Shown: positions 1 to 8,277 of the stretch, piece by piece
How positions within the stretch are numbered: the stretch's first letter is position 1
Layout: each line of letters starts with the position of its first letter
Assembly (NCBI GenBank): GCA_002353485.1
Contig: DEJS01000002.1
Location: forward strand, 3,536 to 32,234
From: Prevotella sp. UBA2742
GTDB taxonomy: Bacteria; Bacteroidota; Bacteroidia; Bacteroidales; Bacteroidaceae
Direction of reading: 5' to 3'
Length of the DNA: 28,699 bases
Program-made: the position numbers and the translations under genes
Notes under the pieces: model-generated
What the model was told of the DNA's origin: nothing
What the model saw: the letters and a program-made list of their open reading frames with translations, nothing else
The model's database searches: none

Positions 1-2138
1 GCAGAGACATTGAGGCGGAAACCATGAGGCAATTCGATGTCATTCTGCCAGCCGATAATGAACCAAGGGTGGTTGAGCGTAATGGTGGAGCCGACAGCCG
101 TGGGCGACTTGACCGAAGGTCGAGCCACCTCACGCTCGGGAGAACTGATGCGAGCATCGTTCTCCCCTCGCACACTCGGTGCCTTGAAATCCTGTATCTG
201 GGTGATGACGCTCCATGCCGGTTGCCAGCAGCCGATGACGGGGCGTGCAGACAATTGGATGCTGAATTGGTTGTAATCCTCCCAGCTGTTGATGGGACGC
301 ACAAGGCTGACTAGGGGATCTTCTGAACCTGGGAAAGGTTCTGTCGACATAGTGAGGGCATCCTTCACACGGCCATAGTTCAGCATCAGGTTCGCCCATT
401 TGTAGGCAGCATTGAGCACCAGACTATGGGTATAAGTCGGCAATAAATATGGATTACCGCTCTGGTAAGTATAGCGGTTGACATAAACCGTCGAACTGGT
501 CAGATTAGCATAGTTAGGACGCTGGATGTCACGACGGTAAGAGAGCGAGAGTTGTGCCTTGCCTACAGGGGCAGAGATGACTGCCGTAGGGAACCAGTCG
601 CCATAGTCGCGGCAGACCTCATCCTCCTTTTTACCAAAATTGAAGTAGTCGTTTGTCAGGTGTTCATAGCGCAGTCCTACCTGGGCATAGACTTTGCCAA
701 AAGAACGACCATACTCCAGGAAGGCGGCCGATGATTTCTCATTGATCTTTGTGTCGGTGGTTTTCACAGGCACATAGTCGGTGGCTGTAAACGAGTAGGC
801 GTCAGTGCGATGGTTATAGCTATATTCGCCACCCAGAGAGAGATTACCTTTCCATACAGGATAGGAGAGGATGAGTTTCGTGGCCCAGAAGTTGTTGCCG
901 CTGTTGGTGCTGCTCTCAAAGCTACGCTCCGTAGAGCCGCCTGTGGCATCCTTTGTCGTCTCTGTGGTACTGCCTGGCGTCTTGGTGTCGTCGAAAAGGC
1001 CATCCACGTTGAGGTCAATACCCAGTTGTCCTATCTTGCCGTTATAGTAGGCATTGAATATGTGTCTGCTGATAGTCTCGTCCTGCCAGACACGGCTCTC
1101 TGAATGTTCCGTGAACTGGCCATTCTCGTAATTGTCTGTAAAGATCATACCATTGTAGTCACTACTCGGATGACGGTCGTATTTGTAGAATGCACCAAAA
1201 CTATGGTTTTCATTCACCATGTAGTTCACCTGCAATTGAGGCGACCAGCCCTTCCAGATGCCCTTCGACTCCTGCGAGCTGTTGCTCTCGATGTAATCTG
1301 GACCGACAAAATATGTCAGTTCATGCTCCTGCAACGACTTATAGTGACCGTAGCGCCCAGCCCACAGCGAAGCGGTGATGTCGAGACCGCCAGTTCGGTA
1401 GTTCACATCCAGATTGTTCGTCAGTGTGTGCCCATACTGATAAACGCCACCGAGGTTATCCTCAAAACTCAGGCCCTCGCCCTGTGCCTTTTTCAGCGTG
1501 ATGCGCACGACGGCCTTCACCGAGGCGGCATAGCGAGCACCTGGGTTCTGCACCACATCGACGTGCTGAATCTGATCAGAGCGCAGACGAGAGAGTTCCT
1601 TCATGTCCTGCACCTTTCGGCCATTGATGTAAACCTCGGCATCGCCACGCCCCAGCACCTTTACACCGCCGTCGCGCTCAGCCTCAAGCGACGGAATCTT
1701 TCCTAAGGCATCGCTCACGGTTCCGGCTTTCTCCAGTATCGTACCAGCGACGGTGGTGCGCATGGCGTCGCCCTTCACATGAGTCTTCGGCAACTGACCT
1801 TTCACCACAACCTCACTGAGCAGTTGGGTGTCCTCCTTCATCTGGATGGTCAGCCCCTCGCCCGCGTTTATATATAAGGTCTGATAGCCCACGCTAGTCA
1901 CCTTGAACAGACCTTGTTTTATATCCGTCACTATCTTGAACATGCCTTGCTCGTCGGTCATCGCACCTTGTACAAAAGCCGAGTCGGGCAGTGACAGCAG
2001 CACCACATTCACGTAGGGCATCGGTTCGCCCTTCTCGTCAATCACTCGTCCGCCCCAGTCCTGTGTCTTAGCAAACGACATCATCGTCATCATCATTGCT
2101 GCCATCAGCACTGCAAATCTTAAACTTACTCTTTTCAT
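1..2138 (-). CDS. TonB-type outer-membrane beta-barrel protein, 3' end beyond the window
   Basis: The frame is open without interruption from the ATG at 2138 to base 1 (712 codons); the stop lies outside the window. Residues 1-23 form a signal peptide. Residues about 27-105 look like a carboxypeptidase-regulatory-like beta-sandwich (DEKGEPMPYVNVVLL, then TDEQGMF). Residues about 108-215 are a plug domain with VVVKGQLPKT, the conserved VYINGRK and VVQNPGARY. The rest has alternating aromatic strands typical of the outer-membrane beta-barrel family (PF14905 type), for example the segment around GLRYEH. The family sits in the outer membrane, but its ligand cannot be told from the sequence. It starts 12 bases after the M13 peptidase stop, so the two are almost certainly co-transcribed. 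It is a paralogue of the protein at 4253-6400, which lacks the N-terminal beta-sandwich. Identity as a barrel is secure; transport function is inferred. Confidence 0.88.
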   Translation of the reverse strand, partial: MKRVSLRFAVLMAAMMMTMMSFAKTQDWGGRVIDEKGEPMPYVNVVLLSLPDSAFVQGAMTDEQGMFKIVTDIKQGLFKVTSVGYQTLYINAGEGLTIQMKEDTQLLSEVVVKGQLPKTHVKGDAMRTTVAGTILEKAGTVSDALGKIPSLEAERDGGVKVLGRGDAEVYINGRKVQDMKELSRLRSDQIQHVDVVQNPGARYAASVKAVVRITLKKAQGEGLSFEDNLGGVYQYGHTLTNNLDVNYRTGGLDITASLWAGRYGHYKSLQEHELTYFVGPDYIESNSSQESKGIWKGWSPQLQVNYMVNENHSFGAFYKYDRHPSSDYNGMIFTDNYENGQFTEHSESRVWQDETISRHIFNAYYNGKIGQLGIDLNVDGLFDDTKTPGSTTETTKDATGGSTERSFESSTNSGNNFWATKLILSYPVWKGNLSLGGEYSYNHRTDAYSFTATDYVPVKTTDTKINEKSSAAFLEYGRSFGKVYAQVGLRYEHLTNDYFNFGKKEDEVCRDYGDWFPTAVISAPVGKAQLSLSYRRDIQRPNYANLTSSTVYVNRYTYQSGNPYLLPTYTHSLVLNAAYKWANLMLNYGRVKDALTMSTEPFPGSEDPLVSLVRPINSWEDYNQFSIQLSARPVIGCWQPAWSVITQIQDFKAPSVRGENDARISSPEREVARPSVKSPTAVGSTITLNHPWFIIGWQNDIELPHGFRLNVS

Positions 2139-2150
2139 ATCATTCATCAT

Positions 2151-4169
2151 TTACCACACTAATGCTCGCTTCTCCTTGGGGATAAACATCTTGTCGGTGG
2201 GTTTGATGCCGAAAGCCTCGTACCAGGTATCGATCATCGGCAGGGCTGCCATCACACGCAGACGAGCTGGTGAGTGAACGTCGCTGTTCACCAACATGGC
2301 GGTGTACTCGGGCGTTGAGTTGCAAGCCCAGACACGGGCATAAGCCAAGTAGAAACGCTGGTCAGGGGTGAATCCATCGACATCGCCGAGGGGCTCGGAG
2401 GCCATGCGATTCTTGTAGGCACGATAAGCAATCTTCAGGCCACCATTGTCGCTGACGTTCTCACCGAGGGTTTTCTGACCGTTCACTTTCAGACCTGGCA
2501 CGGCTTCCTGCTCACTGAACCAATCGGCAATAACCTTGGTACGCTCATCGTAGCGGGCCTTGTCGCCAGCCGTCCACCAGTTGGCGAGATTACCGTCCTT
2601 GTCGAACTGACAGCCTTGGTCGTCAAAGCCGTGGGTCATCTCATGGCCTATGACAGCACCGATGGCACCATAGTTGCAGACATAATCGGCCTCGGGGTCG
2701 AAGAACGGGGGCTGTAGGATGGCGGCGGGGAAATTGATGCTGTTGAAGAGCGGGTGATAGAAGGCGTTGACCGTCTGCGGCGAGCAGGGCATCATAGTCT
2801 TGTCGACTGGCTGGTGCCAGTACTTGCGCAACCCCGCCTGACGCGACTCCTGCTTGATGCGGATAAAGTTCTCTACGAGGTTCTCCGTCTCGCGGATGTC
2901 AATGAACTTCTCCATGTCCTGCCACTTGTCGGGATAGCCCACATTGATGTGCATGGCGTGCAGTTTCTCCAGTGCCTTGGCTTTAGTCGAGTCGCTCATC
3001 CAGGTGTTCTCCTTCAGACGATCCTCGAAGGCTTGCTGCAAGTCCTTCACCAGACGGTAGACACGCTGTTTGCTACTCTCGGGGAAGAATTCCTTGACGT
3101 AGAGTTTGCCAATGGTCTCGCCCAGATTGCCGCTGATGGTAGCGACGGCACGCTTCCAGCGAGGCTGTTGCTCCTGCACACCGCTGATGACCTTCGAGGC
3201 CTCGAAGGCACGGTCGGTGAAGGCATCGCTCAGGAAACCTGCGTAGGCGTTAATGACGTGCAACTCCATATATGATTTCAAGTCCTCTACGCTCGTCTCG
3301 GCCAGCACTTTCTCTACCTCGTGTATCGCATCGAACTCACCGACGTTCACCACGTCGATGTCCTTCGGCAGCCCTAATGCATCACGATAGGCCACATAAT
3401 CGATGCCCTTGAAGTCGTTGAGCAGCTGCTTCCACGACATCGGGTGGTTCGTAGCCATCGGATCGCGACGAGCCACCTGATCGAGTGTCTTCATACCTAT
3501 TCTATACTCAATAGCCCATGCGGCCTGCATCTTCTGCTCGGCTGCGGCTTCGCTGTAGCCAACCATCTTCAGATAGTCCTTGTTCAGACTCTTGACGGCG
3601 GCAACGGTGGCCTGCTGTTGCTCGTTTGGCTGGTCGTAGTACTCCTTGGGCAGCGAGGTACCACCATGCCCCGCAAACATCAGATACTCTGATGAGTTGA
3701 AAGGGTTCAGGCTCAGACTAAGGCCGAAGGGAGCAGTATTAAATCCCTTGGCATCGAGGGCGTACATCAGGCGCAGCGCCTCGTCGCGGGTCTGCACCTC
3801 GCGCACCTGCTTCAGGTAAGGCATAATCGGCTCGTAGCCCATACGGTTGCGGCTGACACTGTCCATGTAGAGACGATAGAGCGCACCTATCTTCTGACCG
3901 TCTGAACCCTGCGGCAGATCTTTTTTCTCGGCGTATGCCATGATGAGTTTGTTGATACGGTCGTTGTTCAGTTCATACAGGTCGGTAAACGCTCCGTTCT
4001 CAGGGTGCTGCGCATCCAGCGGGTTCGCCTTCAGCCATCCGCCAACGGCGTACTGCCAGAAGTCATCACCAGGTTTCACACTCGGGTCCATGTTGATTTT
4101 CATCGAAGTCTGTGCCGTGCTCGCTAAGCTAACAAGAGCGAGGGCAACGGCGAAAAACAATTTTCTCAT
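2151..4169 (-). CDS. Secreted M13-family zinc metallopeptidase (neprilysin/PepO-like)
   Basis: This 672-residue protein has the full length of bacterial M13 endopeptidases, which cleave peptides. Residues 1-19 are a signal peptide ending in STAQ, so the enzyme should be periplasmic or surface-exposed. The N-terminal family signature PGDDFWQYAVGGWL is at 33-46. The family substrate-binding motif NAFYHP is at 468-473. The zinc motif HEMTH is at 509-513 (His509 and His513 ligands, Glu510 catalytic), and the downstream ENVSD motif at 570-574 supplies the third ligand, Glu570. The C-terminus ends in LVW, like other members. It lies between two paralogous beta-barrel proteins, 83 bases after one and 12 bases before the other. 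No Bacteroidota-type promoter is visible in the 83-base gap, so read-through from upstream is likely. A joint role in peptide handling is inference. Confidence 0.95.
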   Translation of the reverse strand: MRKLFFAVALALVSLASTAQTSMKINMDPSVKPGDDFWQYAVGGWLKANPLDAQHPENGAFTDLYELNNDRINKLIMAYAEKKDLPQGSDGQKIGALYRLYMDSVSRNRMGYEPIMPYLKQVREVQTRDEALRLMYALDAKGFNTAPFGLSLSLNPFNSSEYLMFAGHGGTSLPKEYYDQPNEQQQATVAAVKSLNKDYLKMVGYSEAAAEQKMQAAWAIEYRIGMKTLDQVARRDPMATNHPMSWKQLLNDFKGIDYVAYRDALGLPKDIDVVNVGEFDAIHEVEKVLAETSVEDLKSYMELHVINAYAGFLSDAFTDRAFEASKVISGVQEQQPRWKRAVATISGNLGETIGKLYVKEFFPESSKQRVYRLVKDLQQAFEDRLKENTWMSDSTKAKALEKLHAMHINVGYPDKWQDMEKFIDIRETENLVENFIRIKQESRQAGLRKYWHQPVDKTMMPCSPQTVNAFYHPLFNSINFPAAILQPPFFDPEADYVCNYGAIGAVIGHEMTHGFDDQGCQFDKDGNLANWWTAGDKARYDERTKVIADWFSEQEAVPGLKVNGQKTLGENVSDNGGLKIAYRAYKNRMASEPLGDVDGFTPDQRFYLAYARVWACNSTPEYTAMLVNSDVHSPARLRVMAALPMIDTWYEAFGIKPTDKMFIPKEKRALVW

Positions 4170-4252
4170 AATTACAATTTATTCAGTTTAACTATTCATT
4201 TTAACTCTTAGACGCATGGTGCAGTCGAAAACTACACGATTAACGTTGAATT

Positions 4253-6400
4253 TTACGTACTCATTCTGGCCTGTGCCTCCTTACCTGCGCCTGTACCTTT
4301 GTATTTGCTGCGGGTGGCATTGAGGCGGTAGACGAGGGAGAGAAAGAGCTTGTGGGTGGAGAAACGGTTGCACTGACGGAACTGGTTGTAGCCCAGGTCG
4401 CTGGACTCGTTGACGCGGTTGCGCTGCAGGCAGTCGAGGACGGCGCAGCGGAGGGTGAGCGAGCGGTCACGGAGCAGGCTCTTCTGCGCCACGAGGCCGA
4501 GGCGGAGGTTGTAGGTGTCGTTGTAGAAATTGTAGGTGTAGCCGCTGGAGCGGTACATCAGATTGACGTCGAACCGCCAGCCGTGCTTCAGCGTGAAGGT
4601 GTTGAAGGCGTTGAGCGTGTAGCGGGGTTTTTCGCATGAGACGCGATAGGTGCCCTGCGGGCTGGTGACATCGAGGTAGAGGTCCTGCTTCTCGATGCCC
4701 GCCGTGGCGTTGAGCGACCAGATGCCTACGCTGGGCGTGAGGGCAAGGTAAGCACTGACGGTGTTGATGGGCTTGTCGAGGTTGACGTGCTTGACGAGCG
4801 TGGCGTCGGGCTGGTCGGTGTCGATGAACGTCCACTGGGTGATGGCGTTCTTGGTGCGCTCGTAGGAGGCGGTGAGGGTGAGCCATCGGTATGACAGGTT
4901 CAACGTGAGTTCGCGCAGACGCTCGTTGAGCAGCTGCGAGTTGCCGGCCTGCAGGGTGTAGCGGCTGATGTAGGTCACGGCATCGTTCATGGCGAAGAAG
5001 CTGGGGCGCTCGGTCTTGATGCTGTAGGAGAGGGCGGCCTGCACCTTGCCCAAGGCTATGGAATAGGAGGCGGTAGGGAACCACTCGTCCATCGAGCGGT
5101 GCAGGAAGTCCTGGTTCATGGCGTCGTCGTAGTCGTAGAGCGTGTGCTCGTAGCGCAGGCCGATGCTGGCATTGCCGTACTGGCCGAAGGCGCAGCCGTA
5201 CTCGGCGAAGGCGGTGATGTTGTTTTCCGTAATGTCGGCATCGGTGTTGGCGATGGTTATCTTGTCTATCCAATAGGTGTTGTGGCGAAGGGCAAAGGTC
5301 ATCTCCGTGCCCGCCTCCAGCGTGCCCTTCCAAAGGGGATGGGACAGCACGAGCTTCGTGGCGTAGAGACGGCTGTCGGTACCGGACTTGCTGCGGATGA
5401 AATCGTCGGCCACACGGCTCTGCTCAACGTTCTCGCGGTCGGTATCGGTGCCGCCCCTCATGTAGTCGAAATTGAAGTCGATGCCCAGCCGTCCCACCTT
5501 GCCGTTGTAATAGGTGTTGGTGAGCAGGCCGAGGGGCTTGGTCTCGTCGCTGGTCTGATGGGAGTAGAGATGGTCGATGAGGGCATCGTTCTCGAACACA
5601 TCCTCGTCGTAGATGACCTGGTTCTTGCCGCCGAGATAGTGCGTCAGGTCGGCACGGACGCCCACGGAGTGATTATCCGACAACTGCCAGTTCAGGCCAG
5701 CGGTATAGGTCTGTTGGTCGTTCTCCCACGTCATCGTGTAGGGGCCATACTGGCGGAACACCTTGCTCGTCCTGGTGATGTCCTCGATGGTGCTGTACTG
5801 GCGGTAGTCCTGATGGAAATAGTACACGGAGGCGAAGACGTCGACACCGTTCTGGCGGTAGTTGGCACCCAACTTCAGCTGCGGACGCTCGAAATTGTAG
5901 CATAGGTCGTGCTCGTTGGCGGCGGTGAAGTCGAGGCTCAGGCCGTCGCCCTGCTGCTTGCGGGTACGGATGCGCACCACGGCCCGCACCTGGGCATCGT
6001 ACTGAGCACCAGGGTTGTTGATGACCTCCACGTCGCGGATGTCCTCGCTGCGCAGACGCTTCAGTTCGCTTGCGTCGCGCATCTTCCGGCCGTTAATATA
6101 TATAAGAGGTGAACCCTTACCCAGCACCTCTGGTGCTTCGTCGGAACCTGTCATACCTGGCACCTTGATGAGCATCTCGCCCAGTGTGCCTGACTGAGCC
6201 AGCGGTGTGCCTTCAATGCGTGTAACCATCGCACCTGCTTTCAGACGGGTGTTGGGGAGGCCGCCTTTGATGACGACCTCCTGCAACGCCACCAACTTGT
6301 TTACAGATTCTATAGAGTCCTGCGACTCCTGCGCTTGCACCGTCATTGCCCAAAACATTGCAATCACCAGTGCTGTCATCCAAAAAACAACTCTTTTCAT
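4253..6400 (-). CDS. Outer-membrane beta-barrel family protein with TonB-like plug
   Basis: The protein is 715 residues long. A signal peptide (1-24, ending VQAQ) is followed by a short linker and, unlike its paralogue at 1-2138, no carboxypeptidase-regulatory-like domain. The plug spans about 41-146 and carries EVVIKGGLPNTRLKAGA, IYINGRKMRD and EVINNPGAQYDAQ. The remainder is a beta-barrel with many Tyr/Trp-rich strands and motifs shared with the paralogue, such as ASIGLRYEH and a LQAGNSQLL segment. It begins 16 bases after the stop of the LiaF-like gene, so the two form an operon that probably continues into the M13 peptidase. It may be a TonB-dependent receptor or a barrel-only outer-membrane protein; the substrate is unknown. 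The DNA is GC-rich, which explains the long antisense ORFs over it. Confidence 0.9.
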   Translation of the reverse strand: MKRVVFWMTALVIAMFWAMTVQAQESQDSIESVNKLVALQEVVIKGGLPNTRLKAGAMVTRIEGTPLAQSGTLGEMLIKVPGMTGSDEAPEVLGKGSPLIYINGRKMRDASELKRLRSEDIRDVEVINNPGAQYDAQVRAVVRIRTRKQQGDGLSLDFTAANEHDLCYNFERPQLKLGANYRQNGVDVFASVYYFHQDYRQYSTIEDITRTSKVFRQYGPYTMTWENDQQTYTAGLNWQLSDNHSVGVRADLTHYLGGKNQVIYDEDVFENDALIDHLYSHQTSDETKPLGLLTNTYYNGKVGRLGIDFNFDYMRGGTDTDRENVEQSRVADDFIRSKSGTDSRLYATKLVLSHPLWKGTLEAGTEMTFALRHNTYWIDKITIANTDADITENNITAFAEYGCAFGQYGNASIGLRYEHTLYDYDDAMNQDFLHRSMDEWFPTASYSIALGKVQAALSYSIKTERPSFFAMNDAVTYISRYTLQAGNSQLLNERLRELTLNLSYRWLTLTASYERTKNAITQWTFIDTDQPDATLVKHVNLDKPINTVSAYLALTPSVGIWSLNATAGIEKQDLYLDVTSPQGTYRVSCEKPRYTLNAFNTFTLKHGWRFDVNLMYRSSGYTYNFYNDTYNLRLGLVAQKSLLRDRSLTLRCAVLDCLQRNRVNESSDLGYNQFRQCNRFSTHKLFLSLVYRLNATRSKYKGTGAGKEAQARMST

Positions 6401-6416
6401 CTTAAATACTTAACTC

Positions 6417-6977
6417 TTAATTCTTGATATCCACGCCGCCAAGGAAATTGCTGGCGATGATGTGGAGGGTTGGTGCCTTCGGGTCAACAGTATGTGTGGT
6501 ATGATTGCCTACACCACCGATAAAGCTTTGGCTTTTTACCTCTACGTTGACCGTCGTGGGCACGAAGAGTTCGATGCCGCCAAAAAAAGTGTGGATGTCG
6601 ATCTCCTCATCCTCAGTAATCACGGCCTCACGCAGATCCAGTCGGATGCCGCCGCAGAACGCATCAAGTCGGGCTCCGTGGAACGGCTCACCTTTATATA
6701 TATACTCGTCGCCGCCATAGAGGACCGAACAGCAGATGCGCTTTCCCTCTTCGGCAGGTGGAATGGGTCGCTGCAGCCATTGACTTGGGTCGCGACGATA
6801 ACTGTCGATAACAAGATGTACACCGACATATAGCAAAACGAATATGCCGAAGTACATGGCCCATCGGCCTTCCGACATGGTTTCAAACCATCTCCACTGG
6901 AGAATACCCCACAGTGTGGCCAACTTCAACAGAGCGGCCACGATGAAAATAACGCCAATAAAAGTTCTTCTTCTCAT
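6417..6977 (-). CDS. LiaF-like membrane protein (cell-wall-active antibiotics response family)
   Basis: The protein is 186 residues long. Two hydrophobic helices lie at about 8-25 and 40-58, separated by an Arg/Glu-rich loop. The C-terminal half (about 85-186) is a repetitive beta-rich domain with the recurrent FxGGI/FxGGV pattern (FCGGIRLDL, FFGGIELFVP, FIGGV, FLGGVDI). This is the signature of the LiaF C-terminal domain. In Firmicutes, LiaF restrains an envelope-stress sensor. In Bacteroidota, similar proteins commonly neighbour LytTR regulators, as here, where the regulator is divergent. It is the first gene of the minus-strand operon with a clear promoter at 7016-7047. Control of the envelope genes downstream is inferred from context. 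Confidence 0.82.
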   Translation of the reverse strand: MRRRTFIGVIFIVAALLKLATLWGILQWRWFETMSEGRWAMYFGIFVLLYVGVHLVIDSYRRDPSQWLQRPIPPAEEGKRICCSVLYGGDEYIYKGEPFHGARLDAFCGGIRLDLREAVITEDEEIDIHTFFGGIELFVPTTVNVEVKSQSFIGGVGNHTTHTVDPKAPTLHIIASNFLGGVDIKN

Positions 6978-7015
6978 AACCTAAAACATTTGATGGTTTT
7001 GCATGATTGCGAGTG

Positions 7016-7047
7016 CAAAGTTAAGTGGCATCGCTGGAAGGTGCAAA
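7016..7047 (-). promoter_or_regulatory. Bacteroidota-type promoter of the LiaF-like operon
   Basis: On the minus strand TTTG (7044-7047) and TAACTTTG (7016-7023) are separated by exactly 20 bases, matching the -33/-7 consensus of the Bacteroidota primary sigma factor. The start codon at 6977 is about 39 bases downstream of the -7 element. Confidence 0.75.
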
Positions 7048-7072
7048 TATCTGGGATATTCTGTATCATTAT

Positions 7073-7130
7073 GTGATGAATGGTAATGAAAGTGTGATGA
7101 ATGACAGTAAAAGTGACGAGCGGTAGCAAA
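7073..7130. promoter_or_regulatory. Three imperfect 19-base direct repeats, candidate LytTR operator
   Basis: Repeat 1 (7073-7091, GTGATGAATGGTAATGAAA), repeat 2 (7094-7112, GTGATGAATGACAGTAAAA) and repeat 3 (7113-7130, GTGACGAGCGGTAGCAAA) start 21 and 19 bases apart, about two helical turns. LytTR regulators bind short direct repeats spaced about two turns apart. The array lies between the divergent promoters of the LiaF-like operon and the LytTR gene, so it could control both. The repeats are seen directly; the binding role is inferred. Confidence 0.55.
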
Positions 7131-7169
7131 TTTTTCTCTTTTCACTCTTACCTTTTCACTTTTTCTTCG

Positions 7170-7177
7170 TACCTTTG
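7170..7177 (+). promoter_or_regulatory. -7 element TACCTTTG of the LytTR gene
   Basis: TACCTTTG ends only 8 bases before the ATG at 7186, so the transcript would have a very short or no leader. No convincing -33 TTG is seen about 20 bases upstream. That stretch (7131-7166) is a pyrimidine tract with TTTTCACTCTT and TTTTCAC units, resembling the minisatellite found inside two genes elsewhere in the window. Confidence 0.5.
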
Positions 7178-7185
7178 CCAACATC

Positions 7186-8169
7186 ATGAATCAAGGACAG
7201 AAAGAGATCATCCGCATGCGTGTCGTCAGTACTGCCTTTACGACACTTGCCCTTACCGTATTCAAGCCCTTCGGACTTGATGCATGGCATTGGCAGGGCT
7301 ATATGCATCTGGCATGTATCTTTGCGCTGGGTGTCGTCGTGTGCATGTTGACGGATGCCGTGATGAAATATCTTGTCCGCAACCCCGTTTCTATGGACGA
7401 TAGTCGTAGGGATGTCGATTATTTCATTCGCCGTAATCTGTACTTCCAGATTATCAACACCCTGCTGGTGACGCTGATGATTTGTCTCTATCGCCATTTC
7501 GTGATGAGCGGGCGTATTCCTGCCAATCACCTTTCATGGAGCAATTTCTTCGAGACGCTTTTGATTATCGCCTTCTGCTCCTTCGCCATCGGTCTTTACT
7601 GGCGCTTCAAGTTCCGCAGCCGTTATCTGGCAATGGAACTGGAAGAGACGCGACTGCTTAACGAGGAACTGAAAGAGATGCAGGAGAAACTTTTGAAAAG
7701 CACTGCAACAGTTGTGACAGATGCCAAACCCGAAGTCCACGAGTTGGATGTTTCAGTGATGGGCGAAGTGGAAAAGCCAAGCGAGAAGTCTCTTCAGCAA
7801 GCGTACAGTTCTGCCGCGTTACTCAAAGAACTTATCCTTACAGGCACAACCAACGAATCAGTGACACTCCAGATTTCCCACCTATTATATATTGAGGCCG
7901 TTGGCAACTACGTCAAGGTCTGCCATCTGCGTGATGGACAGGTGCATAATGACATACTTCGCGCCACCATGAAACAGATGGAGGAAACGCTTCAGCCATA
8001 TCCGATGATTGTCCGCTGCCATCGTGCCTTTCTTGTTAACCTCGGCCAGGTCGAGCAAATCGTCTCACATTCCGGCACTACCCAACTCCTTATCAATCAC
8101 TGCCACGAATCACTCCCCGTCTCGCGCAGCAACATGTCGCAGATAAAGACCGCCATCAAAGGCCTATAA
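7186..8169 (+). CDS. Membrane-anchored LytTR-family transcriptional regulator
   Basis: The protein is 327 residues long. Four predicted membrane helices lie at about 13-30, 40-60, 86-106 and 121-139. A charged coiled-coil follows at about 147-172 and then a linker. The C-terminal LytTR DNA-binding domain spans about 217-325, with hallmark motifs LLYIEAVGNYVKV, RCHRAFLVNL and LPVSRSN. There is no response-regulator receiver domain; the sensor appears to be the membrane part itself, as in other Bacteroidota membrane LytTR proteins. It is divergent from the LiaF-like operon across a 208-base region holding direct repeats, which suggests it regulates that operon and itself. The ATG is placed just after a TACCTTTG -7 element; a second in-frame ATG at 7216 is an alternative start. 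Confidence 0.88.
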   Translation: MNQGQKEIIRMRVVSTAFTTLALTVFKPFGLDAWHWQGYMHLACIFALGVVVCMLTDAVMKYLVRNPVSMDDSRRDVDYFIRRNLYFQIINTLLVTLMICLYRHFVMSGRIPANHLSWSNFFETLLIIAFCSFAIGLYWRFKFRSRYLAMELEETRLLNEELKEMQEKLLKSTATVVTDAKPEVHELDVSVMGEVEKPSEKSLQQAYSSAALLKELILTGTTNESVTLQISHLLYIEAVGNYVKVCHLRDGQVHNDILRATMKQMEETLQPYPMIVRCHRAFLVNLGQVEQIVSHSGTTQLLINHCHESLPVSRSNMSQIKTAIKGL

Positions 8170-8277
8170 TGAGGGCCTTACTCTTTACGATTTCCCTTAT
8201 GAGAGGTAAGGTGTTTGGTAAAGTAAACTCGGCGACTTTAGTATTTGAAACAATAGTCATAAGACCTCAGGGCAATA

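Noticed and set aside
4467..5333. 288-codon minus-strand ORF in another frame of the beta-barrel gene
   Set aside because: The product is Arg/His/Pro/Gln-rich, typical of an out-of-frame reading of a GC-rich gene.
8170..8277. Possible terminator between the LytTR and GH13 genes
   Set aside because: The inverted repeat CCTTACTCT/AGAGGTAAGG has a bulge and a 17-base loop and no T-run follows, so it is too weak to annotate.
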